From: Chara braunii
Lineage: Eukaryota; Streptophyta; Charophyceae; Charales; Characeae
DNA length: 47,925 nt
Direction: 5' to 3'
Assembly (NCBI GenBank): GCA_003427395.1
Contig: BFEA01000081.1
Location: 3,190,959-3,238,883, forward strand
Of the stretch, positions 1 through 9,962 are shown piece after piece. A program made the translations under genes and the position numbers. How positions within the stretch are numbered: position 1 is the first letter of the stretch; the number at the start of each line of letters is the position of its first letter. The notes below the pieces were generated by a model. That model searched no databases, was not told the origin of the DNA, and saw only the letters and a list, made by a program, of their open reading frames with translations.

Positions 1-132
1 CCACAAACCGCCCTGCACAGCAAAAAAAAAATTATCCGCCTGATCTCGACTCGTGAAGCCGTGCACTCTCAGGAAAGTTGTTTTGTGAAGAGGTCCGAGG
101 ACCACCACCCTCCACAAACCGCCCTGCACAGC
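1..132. repeat. 21-bp direct repeat, 111 bp apart
   Basis: The first 21 bases of the window recur exactly at 112-132, so the window may begin inside a tandem repeat with a period of 111 bp. Only one full period is visible. No coding frame is convincing here. Confidence 0.6.
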
Positions 133-206
133 CGGGGAAACCGAAAACACACTCTCCACCACAACTTGTGTAGACTGTGTGGCGGGCAGTCTGACATATT
201 TTTCAT

Positions 207-263
207 TCGCCAAATTTAGTTTGGCGAGTAAGTGCAGCCAGGTGCGTACTCGCCAAACTTGGC
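207..263. repeat. Hairpin with a repeated TCGCCAAA arm
   Basis: TCGCCAAA at 207-214 pairs perfectly with TTTGGCGA at 220-227 across a 5-nt loop. A further copy of the arm (ACTCGCCAAACT) follows about 20 bases later. It looks like the end of a small palindromic repeat. No partner terminus was found nearby. Confidence 0.45.
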
Positions 264-1300
264 ATACTATGGAGAGTAGTGCAACCAGACCCTGACTCTC
301 CATGGCTGCTGGCATGTCGAAGGACTCTCCAGTTCATGACGGCACTACAAGACACAGTGTCGTCGGAATTTCATCCGCCCAGACTCAAGGTGAACGAACT
401 CTCCGGAAAAAACGGCCTCTCGGCTGAGGAGTCCACAAGGAAAGGCTCTTGCAGGCAAGAGGCTCCCCAACGTCTAAGAGTGACTCCAAAGGCCAGGTTC
501 TTTTTTTTTTTTTTTTTTTTTTTTGACGATTATCCCCACACGTTTTTCCCAACCCGAATTGGAGATTCTTTTTTTTTTTTTTTTTTTAAAGGAATTGGAG
601 ATTCTGAAGTAAGCGGAGCCGAAGTCTCCAATATTGGACAGAGGAAAGTTACTGTAGTGGAGCGAAACCCTTCCGCAGTACTTCAGATGGCTGCAGGCCA
701 CACTCAGCAGATGGATGGAGAAGCCTGGAGGAGCTCCACTTCTCCTTCGTCTTTTTTTTTCCCTCTTTTTTTTCAAGTGGAACATGCTCTTTATTCGTTG
801 GGGGAGCAACACGTGCTCCCGGTATTTTCTTTTTTTTTTGGGGTGATCACAACTGTCTATATTCTTCTCTCAACTTCTGTTTCTTTACCTTCCACTACCT
901 ACTCCTAAGACTATCTAGAGGGGACCCCTGCAAGCATAGTTTTTCCTCTCTCTGTGAAGGGGAGATTTCATGTTGCCCCTTGCCCCTAAGTGGAACATGC
1001 TCTTTGTTCTTCTCTCAATCTTCTTTTGTATATGGGGTAACTAGGGCGCAGTCACAAAAGCAGTTTGTAAACGCATTTCGAACTGCAGTTGAAACTCTTG
1101 ACATGCACAAAAGTCGCAAGGCCGAGTTTGCAACTGCAGTCCAGTCCGGCATGTGGTGTTTTTTTTTTGTTTTTTTTTTTTGTATCTCGGCCGTGGGCCA
1201 CGCGACGAGATGCTCTCTCTTTTTTTTTTTGTTTTTTACCTCGACGTGGCCAGCCACGCGATGGGCCTAGATTTATTAAAAAAAAAGGAAAAAAAAGAAA
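264..1300. other. No gene: T-rich sequence with homopolymers and short repeats
   Basis: Open frames here run through T-tracts (503-525, 569-587, 818-838 and others) and encode runs of Phe or Lys, so I do not call them genes. A segment beginning AGTGGAACATGCTCTTT occurs twice, near 775 and near 990. Pyrimidine tracts near 1156-1240 are flanked by two related G+C-rich stretches containing CCACGCGA. Confidence 0.6.
556..604. repeat. Poly(T) insertion flanked by a 13-bp duplication
   Basis: GAATTGGAGATTC at 556-568 is repeated exactly at 592-604. Between the copies lie only 19 T's and AAAG. A direct duplication around a pure homopolymer is the structure expected if a retrotransposition event inserted little more than a poly(A) tail, here in minus orientation. 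Replication slippage is the alternative. Confidence 0.6.
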
Positions 1301-1306
1301 TCAGAG

Positions 1307-1463
1307 GGCCTTGCTCCACTATTCTTGACATGCACAAAAGACACAAATTAAGGCGCTGTATCTTTCCATGTTCTACAGGAAGATTCACTCTCGTTTTGCA
1401 CATTTCGAGAGTAGTGGAGCCAGGCAAAACGAGAGTGAATCTTCCACTACAACAGGGAAACCC
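1307..1463. repeat. GGGC-ended palindromic repeat, degenerate copy
   Basis: It begins GGGCCTTGCTCCACTATTC and contains the matching inverted end GAGAGTAGTGGAGCC near 1406-1422. Inside and beyond it is a perfect 22-bp inverted repeat, with arms at 1378-1399 and 1424-1445. It belongs to the same family as the copies at 13557, 14285, 40957 and 47148. The right terminus differs from GGCCC, so the copy is probably rearranged. Confidence 0.5.
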
Positions 1464-1639
1464 AAGGATGACACGCATAGGTAGGGAAATCTGAGAAGGG
1501 GAAAAAAAGAGGAAAAAAAAAAGAAGAGAAACTGGGTTGTTGTCAGCACGTGTCTCCCCTAGGGCCTCTGCGGTGTTGTCAGCCCGTGTATCCCGCTGGG
1601 ACCCTGTATTCCCCTCGCACAGAAGGCAAAAATCATGGA

Positions 1640-1747
1640 GCTGTATCTTTCCATGTTCTGGCAAAGATTCACTCTCGTTTTCCACATTTGGAGATCAGTC
1701 GTGGAAACCGAGAGTGAATCTTTCGGTAGAACATGGAAAGATACAGC
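1640..1747. repeat. Long palindrome (about 46-bp arms, 15-nt loop)
   Basis: The arm at 1640-1685 is nearly the reverse complement of 1701-1747, and the transcript would fold into a long hairpin. The arms share CTGTATCTTTCCATGTTCT and AAGATTCACTCTCG with the neighbouring repeat at 1307-1463 and with 47180-47245. This is therefore a foldback derivative of the same MITE family. Confidence 0.65.
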
Positions 1748-1939
1748 GCCACTATCTTTTTTTTTTTCCTTCTGGTTTCTTCTTTCCTATTTTGGAAAAC
1801 GGCCAGGCTGGCCCTCCAACGTGCATGACTAGACTGCAGTTACAAACTCTGCCCTGCGACAGCCACGGGACGGCCCAGTTTGGCCTGCAGTGTAAACCTC
1901 AGAGGGGACTGGACTCCAAAACGGCAATTTGGAATGTAT

Positions 1940-2575
1940 TGATGTTCGGAGGTCCTGATGACTTCAAATCCATGGAAGATTGAGAATCCAGCAAGAAAAC
2001 AAGTACAGGATGCCAAGAATCAATAATAACTTGGAGGTTTCCATAGAGCAAATTGCCCTGGTTTCAGGACCCAGCACCGAGGGAATAGGGGTGGGTGGGA
2101 GCCCTGAAAATAACGTTTTTCCCTCGTGGGACGGGAAAAACCTCCAGATGAAAACTCACAGTTGTCGCTCACCGTGCAGGAACGTGCCACTCAGCCTGGC
2201 GTGTGCGGCAAGCGGCGAAGTGGAAAAACAAAGTGCAATGAGTACTCTGGGCTACTATCCATATATAGCAAAGAGTACTCAACATGGAGGAGTACCATCC
2301 GAGCTAGCCCCACTTCTGGGTCCTATTCAAGAAGTGACAAGAACCAAGGTGAGGTTCCACACCTGAACTGCAGACTGAAGTCTAAGTAGCCGCCAAAATT
2401 GACGTCCAATCGGAATTACTGCTTTACGCCCCTTAATGATGTTCGGAGGTCCTGATGACCTCAAATCCATACAAGATTCAGAATCCAGCAAGAAAACAAG
2501 TACAGGATGCCAAGAATCAATAATAACTTGGAGGTTTCCATAGAACAAATTGCCCTGGTTTCAGGGCCCAGCACC
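1940..2575. repeat. 139-bp direct repeat pair (1940-2078 and 2437-2575)
   Basis: The two 139-bp copies match at most positions and lie 497 bp apart. The intervening 2079-2436 holds a 55-bp segment (2100-2154) that recurs at 13241-13295. The pair lies just outside the DIRS-like recombinase gene, so it may be a remnant of that element's terminal repeat system. It may equally be an unrelated duplication, and no matching terminus was found beyond ORF1. Confidence 0.6.
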
Positions 2576-2645
2576 TCCTAACCAACCCAAAGTTCATCAC
2601 TCTTCATGCATCAGATGACTGAAATGAAATGAGAATGGAATTCGA

Positions 2646-3767
2646 ATGATAACGAGGTCAAAACTGATTTGCAGGTTGTGGTGGCTGGAGCGGCTTCTAG
2701 GACAGTCTATAAAGAGAGCTTCTCGGGGCAAGAGTATCTCAGGAGGCTCGTATGAAGAAGGTCTTCTGAAAAGTGTTGAATTGATCGCAGATCATGGAAC
2801 ACGAAATAACGCTGATCGAGAACGAGGATGATTGATGTGGAATCTTAGTCAATGGTTGGAGCAGAAAGGAGTTGGAAGGGGTCTAGGAGACTGTCTTGAC
2901 TTAGATGTTCTGGCCTTTGTAGAAGGGTGCTTGATACCTGACTTGCAGGGTCGATCTAGGACCAAGGATCGAAATGGTCAAAACTTTGTTGTTGTTAGTA
3001 CTCTGGAAGGAAATATCAGTAACCTTAGTCGATGCTTTGAACTTCTAAGATGAGAAGGTGCTGCAAATCCTTGCCAATCGACTAGGGTAGAAATGTATTG
3101 TCGAGCATATCGGAATAAGGCAAACTGCTTAGGTGTTCATGAAGAACAAGCTTCACCTATGACACAAGAGAAGTTGGATCAACTTCGGAAATGCATTCGG
3201 GCCTTCATGAAATGTCAGAAGGGTTGGGAATATGCTGAATCACTTCGAGACCTATGCATAATGACTTATCTCTGGGAAAGTTGGCAGCGAGGTGGTGAAG
3301 GTCTTCGTTTGGAGATAAATAAGATAGATGTAGCTACTCAGATGACGCAACCAAAATATACAAAGACACAACGGAGAGGGAAATCAGTAGTGATAAATTT
3401 GGAGAAGCCAGTTGGTCTTGGATACACCTTCCTTGAGTTGTATGAAGAAATGAGTTGTTGCCACCTTGAATTGGGTGAAAATCTTCAGTCTGGATCCATA
3501 TTTCGAAGTCGTTGGTCGCAAAAAGCTCTTACTCTAAATGCCTTCAACCGTCGTTTGCGAATGTGGTTTGAAAGAGTCGACTTGGATGGATCCGGAAGTA
3601 GTCATAGCTTCCGGGTTGGTGGAGTTCGTGAGGGAATCCGTCATGGGTGGACCTTATAGCAGATGTTGACTCAAGGTTCCTGGAAGAGTTTCTCATCCTT
3701 CATTCGGTATGGATATGGATGTCACTCTCGAGGGGGTTGCCATCAGCGAGACTCTTCTGGCCATTAA
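2646..3767 (+). pseudogene. DIRS-type tyrosine recombinase, broken by three in-frame stops
   Basis: This frame encodes a tyrosine recombinase/integrase of the DIRS retroelement type, which would insert circular DNA by strand exchange. One frame spans the whole interval but is broken by TGA at 2829, TGA at 3051 and TAG at 3657. The catalytic parts are visible: a candidate first Arg in WQRGGEGLRL (near 3288), the H-x-x-R box HSFRVGGVREGI (His codon at 3603), and, after the last stop, GSWKSFSSFIRY with the likely nucleophilic Tyr at 3708-3710. The ATG at 2646 is the first usable start in frame. The gene faces the pol gene and overlaps its 3' end by about 75 bp on the opposite strand. The family assignment is strong, and the gene cannot make a full protein as written. 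Confidence 0.8.
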
Positions 3768-5948
3768 CTTGAAGGTACCAGGATTGAGAGTTTTCTTGGG
3801 TACTCTTGGGCTTGGCAAGCAGGAAGACGTAATGGTGGGAATTTCGAAAGTTCCAGAGCATCTCATTGCTGCCACCATTGGTGACCAAGGTGCTCTTGGA
3901 GCTGAGGGAGCAATGAGTAGGTACTCTCCTCCGAAAGTCTTCATTTTTCTCACTACTTCGCAGAGCAATGAAGCGGGTGGAAAAAACCATAGATATGAGT
4001 CCGCCTGAAAATCATGCCAATTCAAAAATAGAGCGTCCACATCGTTGCAATCTTCACACCAGATCTCAGAGACAAAGCAAGAAGATACATGATGAGTTTG
4101 AGAAGCAAACATATCGGCCGACGACATTCCAAACTTTTTGATGATTTGACTGGTTAAGTGATGGGCGAGTCCCCAGTCAGTCGGATCCTGCCATTTTGAA
4201 AGGAAGTATGCGTCAACATTGAGGGAGCGAGGAACCCAAATAGGTTCAAGTTGCCCTTGGGTGTCAAGAAGGATAGACGCAATCCTTCTAAGGAGATGGT
4301 TCATCTTGTAATCGGAAGTCTTCCAATTCTTGAGCAATGCAACAACCCCTGCATTGTCCCCAACAATCTTAACCACACCATCCTTAGATGGAAGGTTGAG
4401 ACGTTTGCGAATAAAAGAGAGGGTGGACAAAACCCCGAATAACTCCCTCTGCGTACTGGAAGTTGAGAGTCAATTATCCGGAAGGGAGAAACTCAATCTT
4501 TCTTCCTTTCCTTGGCTATGACAGACAATTGCTCCAATGGCATGGTCCGAAGTGTCAGTCTGAATGGTGATTTCAATAGGTTTGATCTTCCAACTTCTTC
4601 CTGGAAGGAGGAGAATGTTAGTTAACCACCAATTGAGGTCGTTTCTTGCTTCTTCTGAGAGGGGAGTTGGATCGTCCCATGCATTGGGATTGATGGTCTG
4701 GTAAAGATTGAAGCAGAAAGTTACGGCAGGTTGGAAGGCATTGGCGTGTGCAGCCAATTTTTCGGCAATAGAGGAGATCTCCCTGCTTGAAACCGCAGGT
4801 TTAGATAATAATAGTTGGATGGTCCTACAAATTCTGAGGGTCTTTTCTTCCGGAATAGCTGTTATCTTTAGGTGAGAATCCATCTTGAAACCAAGAAACT
4901 TTAGACATTGGGAAGGGAGAAAGGAACATTTGTATAGACTCAGAAAGAAACCCAATTTGTGAGGGAGGCAGGTGAAGATGAAAGATGACCGAAGACTGCA
5001 AAGGTAGGTTCTTTGGACCACGAGTGAGTCGTCAATGTAGGAGAAAATGTAGATGAATCTCAATCTGAGGGTTGTCATGAGTTCCTGCATTGCAGTGGTG
5101 AAAATCCAACAAGCTGAAGAGATTCCAAAGCAAAGAGTAGTGAAATGGAAGGTTTTGTTTCTCCATTCGAAAGTCAGGTAATCCCAGAATTTTTTGTTGA
5201 TCTTGTTATGATAGTATCCATTCTTGACATCATAAGTAGTTACGAAGTCCGCGATAGGATTGGGAGAACATGCAGCAGACACATCAGAGATTGATTCGTA
5301 GTAAAATTTGGGAAAAGAAATAAAGAGGTTGACAAATCTTAGATCCATATTAAATATTTTCTTGAGAGAACTTTCAATGACAAAGATCGGGTTAATGACA
5401 ATTGGCGATGAAGTCTCGTGAATTACTTCTTGACTAAGCAGTCCTTCTAGCGTAGTATCGGCGAAAATTTTATCTTGTACAGGTAGATCATAATTAGGAA
5501 AGTGGATCGGGGGTGGTTTCTCTTCTCCCAGGGCGTCCTTGAATTCCTGAGTAGTCATCAGATTCCTAACCATCCTCCAAACCTCCTCTATCTTAGAAGG
5601 TTCGTTATAAAGAGTTCCTTCAAATTTCAGTCCAACTTCATTTTTGATCCAATTGAGGACGTTTCTTGAATCCTTTCTGTTGGATCCCTTGAGCAAATCG
5701 TTCTATTCGCTCCACTTCTCCGTGAGTGAGGCTGCTTTGAATTCTTCTGGTTGGTTGACCCATTCTCTTGCTTTTGATAATAAATTGAGGGCGCATGCAA
5801 CTTCGGTAGGAGAAGGATAATGGTTCAATAAAGAAATCAAGTGCTTTATTGGTGGTAGTTGCTTAGCCATTATACGGTCTCCTTCCATCATCCCTCCTGA
5901 AGTCGTGAAACTTGGAATTTTGCTTGGAGTGTTGTTGGTTCTTGTCAT
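3693..5948 (-). pseudogene. DIRS pol: reverse transcriptase-RNase H, two in-frame stops
   Basis: A single minus-strand frame of about 750 codons is interrupted by TAG at 5703-5705 and TGA at 4470-4472. The order is an N-terminal linker, then RT with first catalytic Asp in TYDVKNGYYH and the SYIDDSLV box (near 5039-5028), then CSFLPSQCLKFLGF. RNase H follows with QTDTSDHAIGA, SSTQRELFGV, GDNAGVVALLKN and VPRSLNVDAYFLSK. The C-terminal segment includes SADMFASQTHHVSSCFVSE and WFFPPASLL, which are typical downstream of RNase H in DIRS-type pol proteins. No protease or DDE integrase is seen. The frame is open for a few codons upstream of the ATG at 5948. The 3' end overlaps the recombinase gene on the other strand. 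Family assignment is secure, and the copy is inactive as written. Confidence 0.85.
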
Positions 5949-5974
5949 TCCTTTGGTGTTGGTCTGTTGATTGC

Positions 5975-6206
5975 CTGCGATAAGAAAAAAAAATTGTCAT
6001 TATATTAGATAATTAAACCTTGAATAAGTGAAAATGAAGGTTTGAACCGGAAAAAGTCGGCGGGCATATTGTCCTAAGAAACCCCTTCCGATGGATGAAT
6101 GCTTACTTTGTTAAGATAAAAAAGAATGATAGCATTAGCGCCTTCTGGAAAAAGTCGGGGGGCTTGATAGAATACCCCTTAAGGTGTGCTGATAAAAAAT
6201 ATTTTA
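5975..6206 (-). other. Noncoding spacer between ORF1 and pol, possible intron
   Basis: On the minus strand the ORF1 stop overlaps a donor-like AAG|GTAAAAT. The pol frame is preceded by a run of T's ending in CTTATCGCAG, like an acceptor. The interval has no long frame and holds two copies of GGAAAAAGTCGG. Splicing at these exact sites would not keep ORF1 in frame with pol, so an intron is only a possibility. Confidence 0.3.
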
Positions 6207-7016
6207 CCTTCTTGCAGCCTTGTAGTCTCTGTCGCTCCAAGCTCTGAGGATCTTTGGCAATACTTTAATGGATGAAAATAATTGTGTCTTGGTTAACCAA
6301 TCCATGACCTTAGGAGGACACAATGAGTCACACAATCTCCTCGCAATACGGTTAGTGTCGTTAGCGAATGCCTTAGCTTCATCATTTCCAGCCTCATATT
6401 GGGTGTAGACCAAATGAACCATCTTGGCTCAAATAATCAGATCTATATGCCTGCTCCAAGGGGGAGCTTGGTAGATCTGATGCAACCAATCCACCTTTAT
6501 TGCTGTTGCTTCACATTTAGGGGTTAGTTCTTGGATTATCTTAAGAAACATTGAATTGATCCTTGCTTCATCTGTTGAATTTAAATCATCCATGTCGAGG
6601 TCCTCACTATTCGAGTTAGAGTGGTTGCTCGAATGTCTTCTTCTGAGATAGTTGGGCTTACGTCTCCTCTTGAGGGCGGTTTTTTGAACTGAGGTTTCGA
6701 GATCGCTTTATGAGAGTTGATCATTTTCCATGTCGATGATACGTTCCTTCCCCTTACTGGATTTCTCCGAAGGTACGTTGACCTTGATAATAATAATGGA
6801 AGCAGGGAAAGGTGGTTCAACATTGTCGCTTCTCTTCACCTCCAAAAAGACCTCCTCCAGGTTTGTTCTTGGTTCTGAGAGGATCTTTAGGACCAAAGCA
6901 GGGTAGTAATCCTCAACAGGGGTGTTGCAAAAGACCTTGACCGTGGTACCCACGAGAATATTAATTCCCCTCGATTTAACAAAAACTTTTGTGAAGGTAT
7001 GCATCTGAGAAATCAA
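6204..7016 (-). pseudogene. DIRS ORF1 (gag-like), two in-frame stops
   Basis: One minus-strand frame runs from an ATG at 7016 to a stop at 6204 with TAA near 6708 and TGA near 6429. The translation begins MISQMHTFTKVFVKSRG, passes a basic and Ser/Asn-rich middle (KRRRKPNYLRRRHSS), and ends in a helical region with WLTKTQLFSSIKVLPK and the final KAARR. I recognise no zinc knuckle or other named motif. Calling it the structural ORF1 rests on its position just upstream of pol, the shared strand and the shared pattern of decay. Whether translation starts here or further upstream (7395-7439 also have open frames, through Lys tracts) is unclear. Confidence 0.55.
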
Positions 7017-7660
7017 AAGTCAACAAGAAAAATAGTTTATGGTGTTTTCCTCCCCCCCTCCTTTTTTTTTTTTTTTTTTTTTTCCTTTTTTCGAGTTCTG
7101 CATTTGTTCCTTGAGGTAGGTTGGGCCCATGATTCCTTTTCGCCCTACTGATAGTCCCACTATATATCCAGGGCCTATAAATTGGCCTGATTTCTAAGTC
7201 CCTTAAGAGGATACGTCCTTGCGAAAAACTTCTTCCCGAGTTGGCGTCCTTGTTTCCGCGCGGGTTGATCCTCTTGCGGTTTGCTGTAGGAGTGTGGAGC
7301 GCGGTGGTTTTATCCTTAATCGATAGGGTAGCTGACTCTTGAATCCTGAGTAAGTGGCCTTCTGCAAGCTCCCTTTTTTTTTTTTTTTTTTGCACAAATA
7401 ACAGGAGAATGGAATAAAATATCTGCTCTTAGAGATCAATCAGAGATAGAGAGGGAGGGGGTGGGGGAGAGAAAGGGAGAAAGATAGAGAGAGGGAGAGA
7501 GAGAGAGGGAGAGGGAGAGAGGGTAAGAAAAAAAAGGAGGTGGAAAAAAATGTAGAAGAGGGAAAAAGAGAGGGAGAGAGAGAAAAGGGAAGTACTAGAC
7601 TTCCTCTTTTTTTCCTTTCTCATGCTTCCTTCTTCCTCTTCCTTTCCTTCTCAACTCTGA
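7017..7660. other. No gene: poly(T) tracts and GA-rich DNA upstream of ORF1
   Basis: Two T-runs of about 20-25 bases (7061-7083 and 7373-7391) frame a G+C-richer block that could be the 5' leader of the DIRS element on the minus strand. From 7440 to 7600 the + strand is an imperfect (GA)n/(GGGAGA)n tract. Open frames through these tracts are low-complexity and not called. Confidence 0.5.
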
Positions 7661-8267
7661 CAATTGGGGATCCGTGAAGACTTGGATGATTATAAGGAGT
7701 TATCTTGCCAATAGGTGAGTTGAGTCATATTGAAGATGGAATAGTGGTTTTACAAAAACAATGATGATGGGGTAGCTAGAAGGTAAGTCTTCTTATCCGG
7801 TTCTGGGTGTAATGAAAAAAGGTCTTCTCAAAGCCTCCCCTTCTTGTCTCTCTTTCTCCTTTAAATGTTAATTCTCAGTAATTCTTTATTAGTGAAGAAA
7901 CCGAATTCCTTAACTCTTTCTCGGCCTGATCGTCAGATGAAAAACATACATCATAAGATCGAGTTTTAACTTTTTGCCTAAAAACTTCTTCGGATCAACC
8001 TGTGTTTCGGAAAACGCGAGAGCGCGAAGTTTTAAATATTTGGGCAAAGTGAATTCTCTTGGTACCCTTGAGATTGGTTGACGTTGTTAGAATAACTAGT
8101 GACCTGAGTTGGTGTGTGCAAAATTTTATTCTTTTCCCTTCTTCCCCCCTCTCCCTCCTTTTTTTTTTTTTTTTTTTGATTCTGCATAAATGCTCGAATT
8201 TACCCTTAGCGAACTGCTCGTTCCTGAGCTAAAATTTTAGGTCAAGACTGTTTTGTCCGTGATTAAA
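7661..8267. other. No gene recognised
   Basis: The sequence is moderately A+T-rich with a T-run at 8160-8177 and no sustained reading frame or recognisable motif on either strand. It may be flanking host DNA or the decayed outer part of the DIRS element. Confidence 0.4.
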
Positions 8268-9833
8268 ATAAGATTTTTTCTCTTTTTTTTTCTTTCGTTT
8301 TCTTTTTGAATGATAAGTTGATAACTAAGGTGAAGTCTTTCAATGAGGGTGTGATGGGTCCGAAATGAAGGCCTTATCCCTATGGAGATGAGGGGGCGTG
8401 AACTCCTTATTGAATATACAAGTGTCCAAAGGGTTTGATTTTGGAAAAATAGACAAGCGTCCAAAGGGTTTGATTTTGGAAAGATGCATCCTTTGGCCTG
8501 ATTTTTTGAGTCATAGCATATTCCCTTAGTAATTGCAACATCAGGTATGAAATCATACTCCCAAAAAATCTTTACTAAGTCTTTCATTTGTAGGGGACAA
8601 TGAGACGATTCCAAAAATTATTTTAATAAGAAACTTAGGGCGGCTTCGTATCTTGCTGGTTCACCAAATTTAGGCAGATTACAGCAATTAGTAGACTTAC
8701 TATTCAGTAACCGAATCGAGCCTGAAGCTCCCCTAATTACATTTGGGGTGAACATAGTCAATTCTGGTCTTAGAGGAAGGCAGAAAGTTTTTAGGTTCCC
8801 GACAAAGCTTAGTCCGGTAATCAGTCCTAAGTTTACTCCTCTTCTTCCCGTCCTCCCTATTTGCCTTCATTCTTCCTTCCTCGTCTCCTTCTTTCCCTTC
8901 TTCCTTCTTTCCTCTTTTCCCTTTCCCCTTTCTCCTCTCCCCTCCTCCCTTCTTTTGAAGAAATTTTGACAAACAGTATCCTTTCAAAAAAAACATCTAG
9001 AGTTCAACTTTCCTTTAGGAGGATTTTTTTTTTTTTTTTTAATGATAAATGAGGTGTAGGATTTCAATGAGGGTGTGATGGACCAAAAAAGAAGGCTCTA
9101 TCTCTCTACAGATAGGAAGGTAATAATAATTATTTTAATACAAATTTTCAAAGAGATCCAAGTAAGGGAGTTAAGTTGATGATCCTAAGTGGTTCTAGAT
9201 TAACAAAAGTGTGTTTCGAATAGACAAGTGTCCAAAGAGTTTTGATTTTGGAAAGATGCATCCTTTGTCCTTATTTTGAGTCATGGCATATTCCCTGAGT
9301 AATTGCAATATCTGTTCTGAAATCATAATTCCAAAATCTTTACAGAATTTCGAGAAGAAAATGTGTCAATTCTTGCATCTGCAGGGGAAAAACGAGATGA
9401 TTCCAAAAAATCATTTAATAAGAACTTAGAGCGGCTTCGTATTTGCTGGTTCACCAATTCAGGCAGATTACAGCAATTTAGCAGACTTATATTCGGTAAC
9501 CGAATCGAGCATGATTCTTCCTTAAGTCCATTTGCGATGAACTCAGTCATTTCTAGTCTTAGAGGAATGCAAAAGTTTTTTAGGTTCCCGACAAAGCTTA
9601 GTCCGGTAGTTAGTCCTAAGTTTACTCCTCTTCTCACTGTCCTCCCTACCCGCCCTCCGTCTTCCTTCCACGTCTCCTTCTTTCCCTTCTTCCTTGTTCT
9701 CTCTTCTCCCTTCCCCTTTCTCCCCTTCCTTCCTCCCTTCTTTTGAAGGAATTGACAAACTGCATCCTTTCACAAAAAAAAGTTCATACTACTGCATCAA
9801 AAGACATTTAGGGTTCAACCTCCTTTAGGAGGA
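8268..9833. repeat. Tandem duplication of about 0.75-0.8 kb
   Basis: Copy A (about 8268-9010) and copy B (about 9018-9833) align along their length. Each has a T-rich lead, then AATGATAA, CAATGAGGGTGTGATGG, a block containing TGGAAAGATGCATCCTTT, the block GGTTCCCGACAAAGCTTAG, a polypyrimidine stretch, and an end with CCTTTAGGAGGA. Copy A also has an internal 35-bp duplication (8418-8452 and 8453-8487) that copy B lacks. The copies differ by many small indels, so the duplication is old. Frames in both strands are short or low-complexity, and I call no gene. Confidence 0.75.
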
Positions 9834-9962
9834 AGCGACTCTAGTCTTGAGTGGCAGAAAATTGAAAGAGATTGATAGTATGGTAAATAAAGCCGCGACA
9901 GTTCATGATACGTCAAGGTAGCATCCCGAGTCGAGAGGCAAGTTAGGGGGACTTGGCCTTCG

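Larger units (their letters stand above)
2646..7016. mobile_element. DIRS-like (YR) retrotransposon, Kangaroo-like layout, decayed
   Basis: The element combines an ORF1, an RT-RNase H pol and a tyrosine recombinase, which together define the DIRS order. ORF1 and pol read - and the recombinase reads +. From memory, the Kangaroo element of Volvox also carries its integrase inverted relative to pol, while Dictyostelium DIRS-1 does not. Each gene keeps one frame but has two or more nonsense codons, so this is an old copy that aged mainly by point mutation. The limits given are those of the coding core. The true ends are not resolved, and split direct repeats were not found on the right side. Confidence 0.75.

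Noticed and set aside
279-908. 209-codon + frame and overlapping minus frame
   Set aside because: The translation runs through long Phe (or Lys) tracts from T-runs and contains the poly(T) insertion; no motif or splice context.
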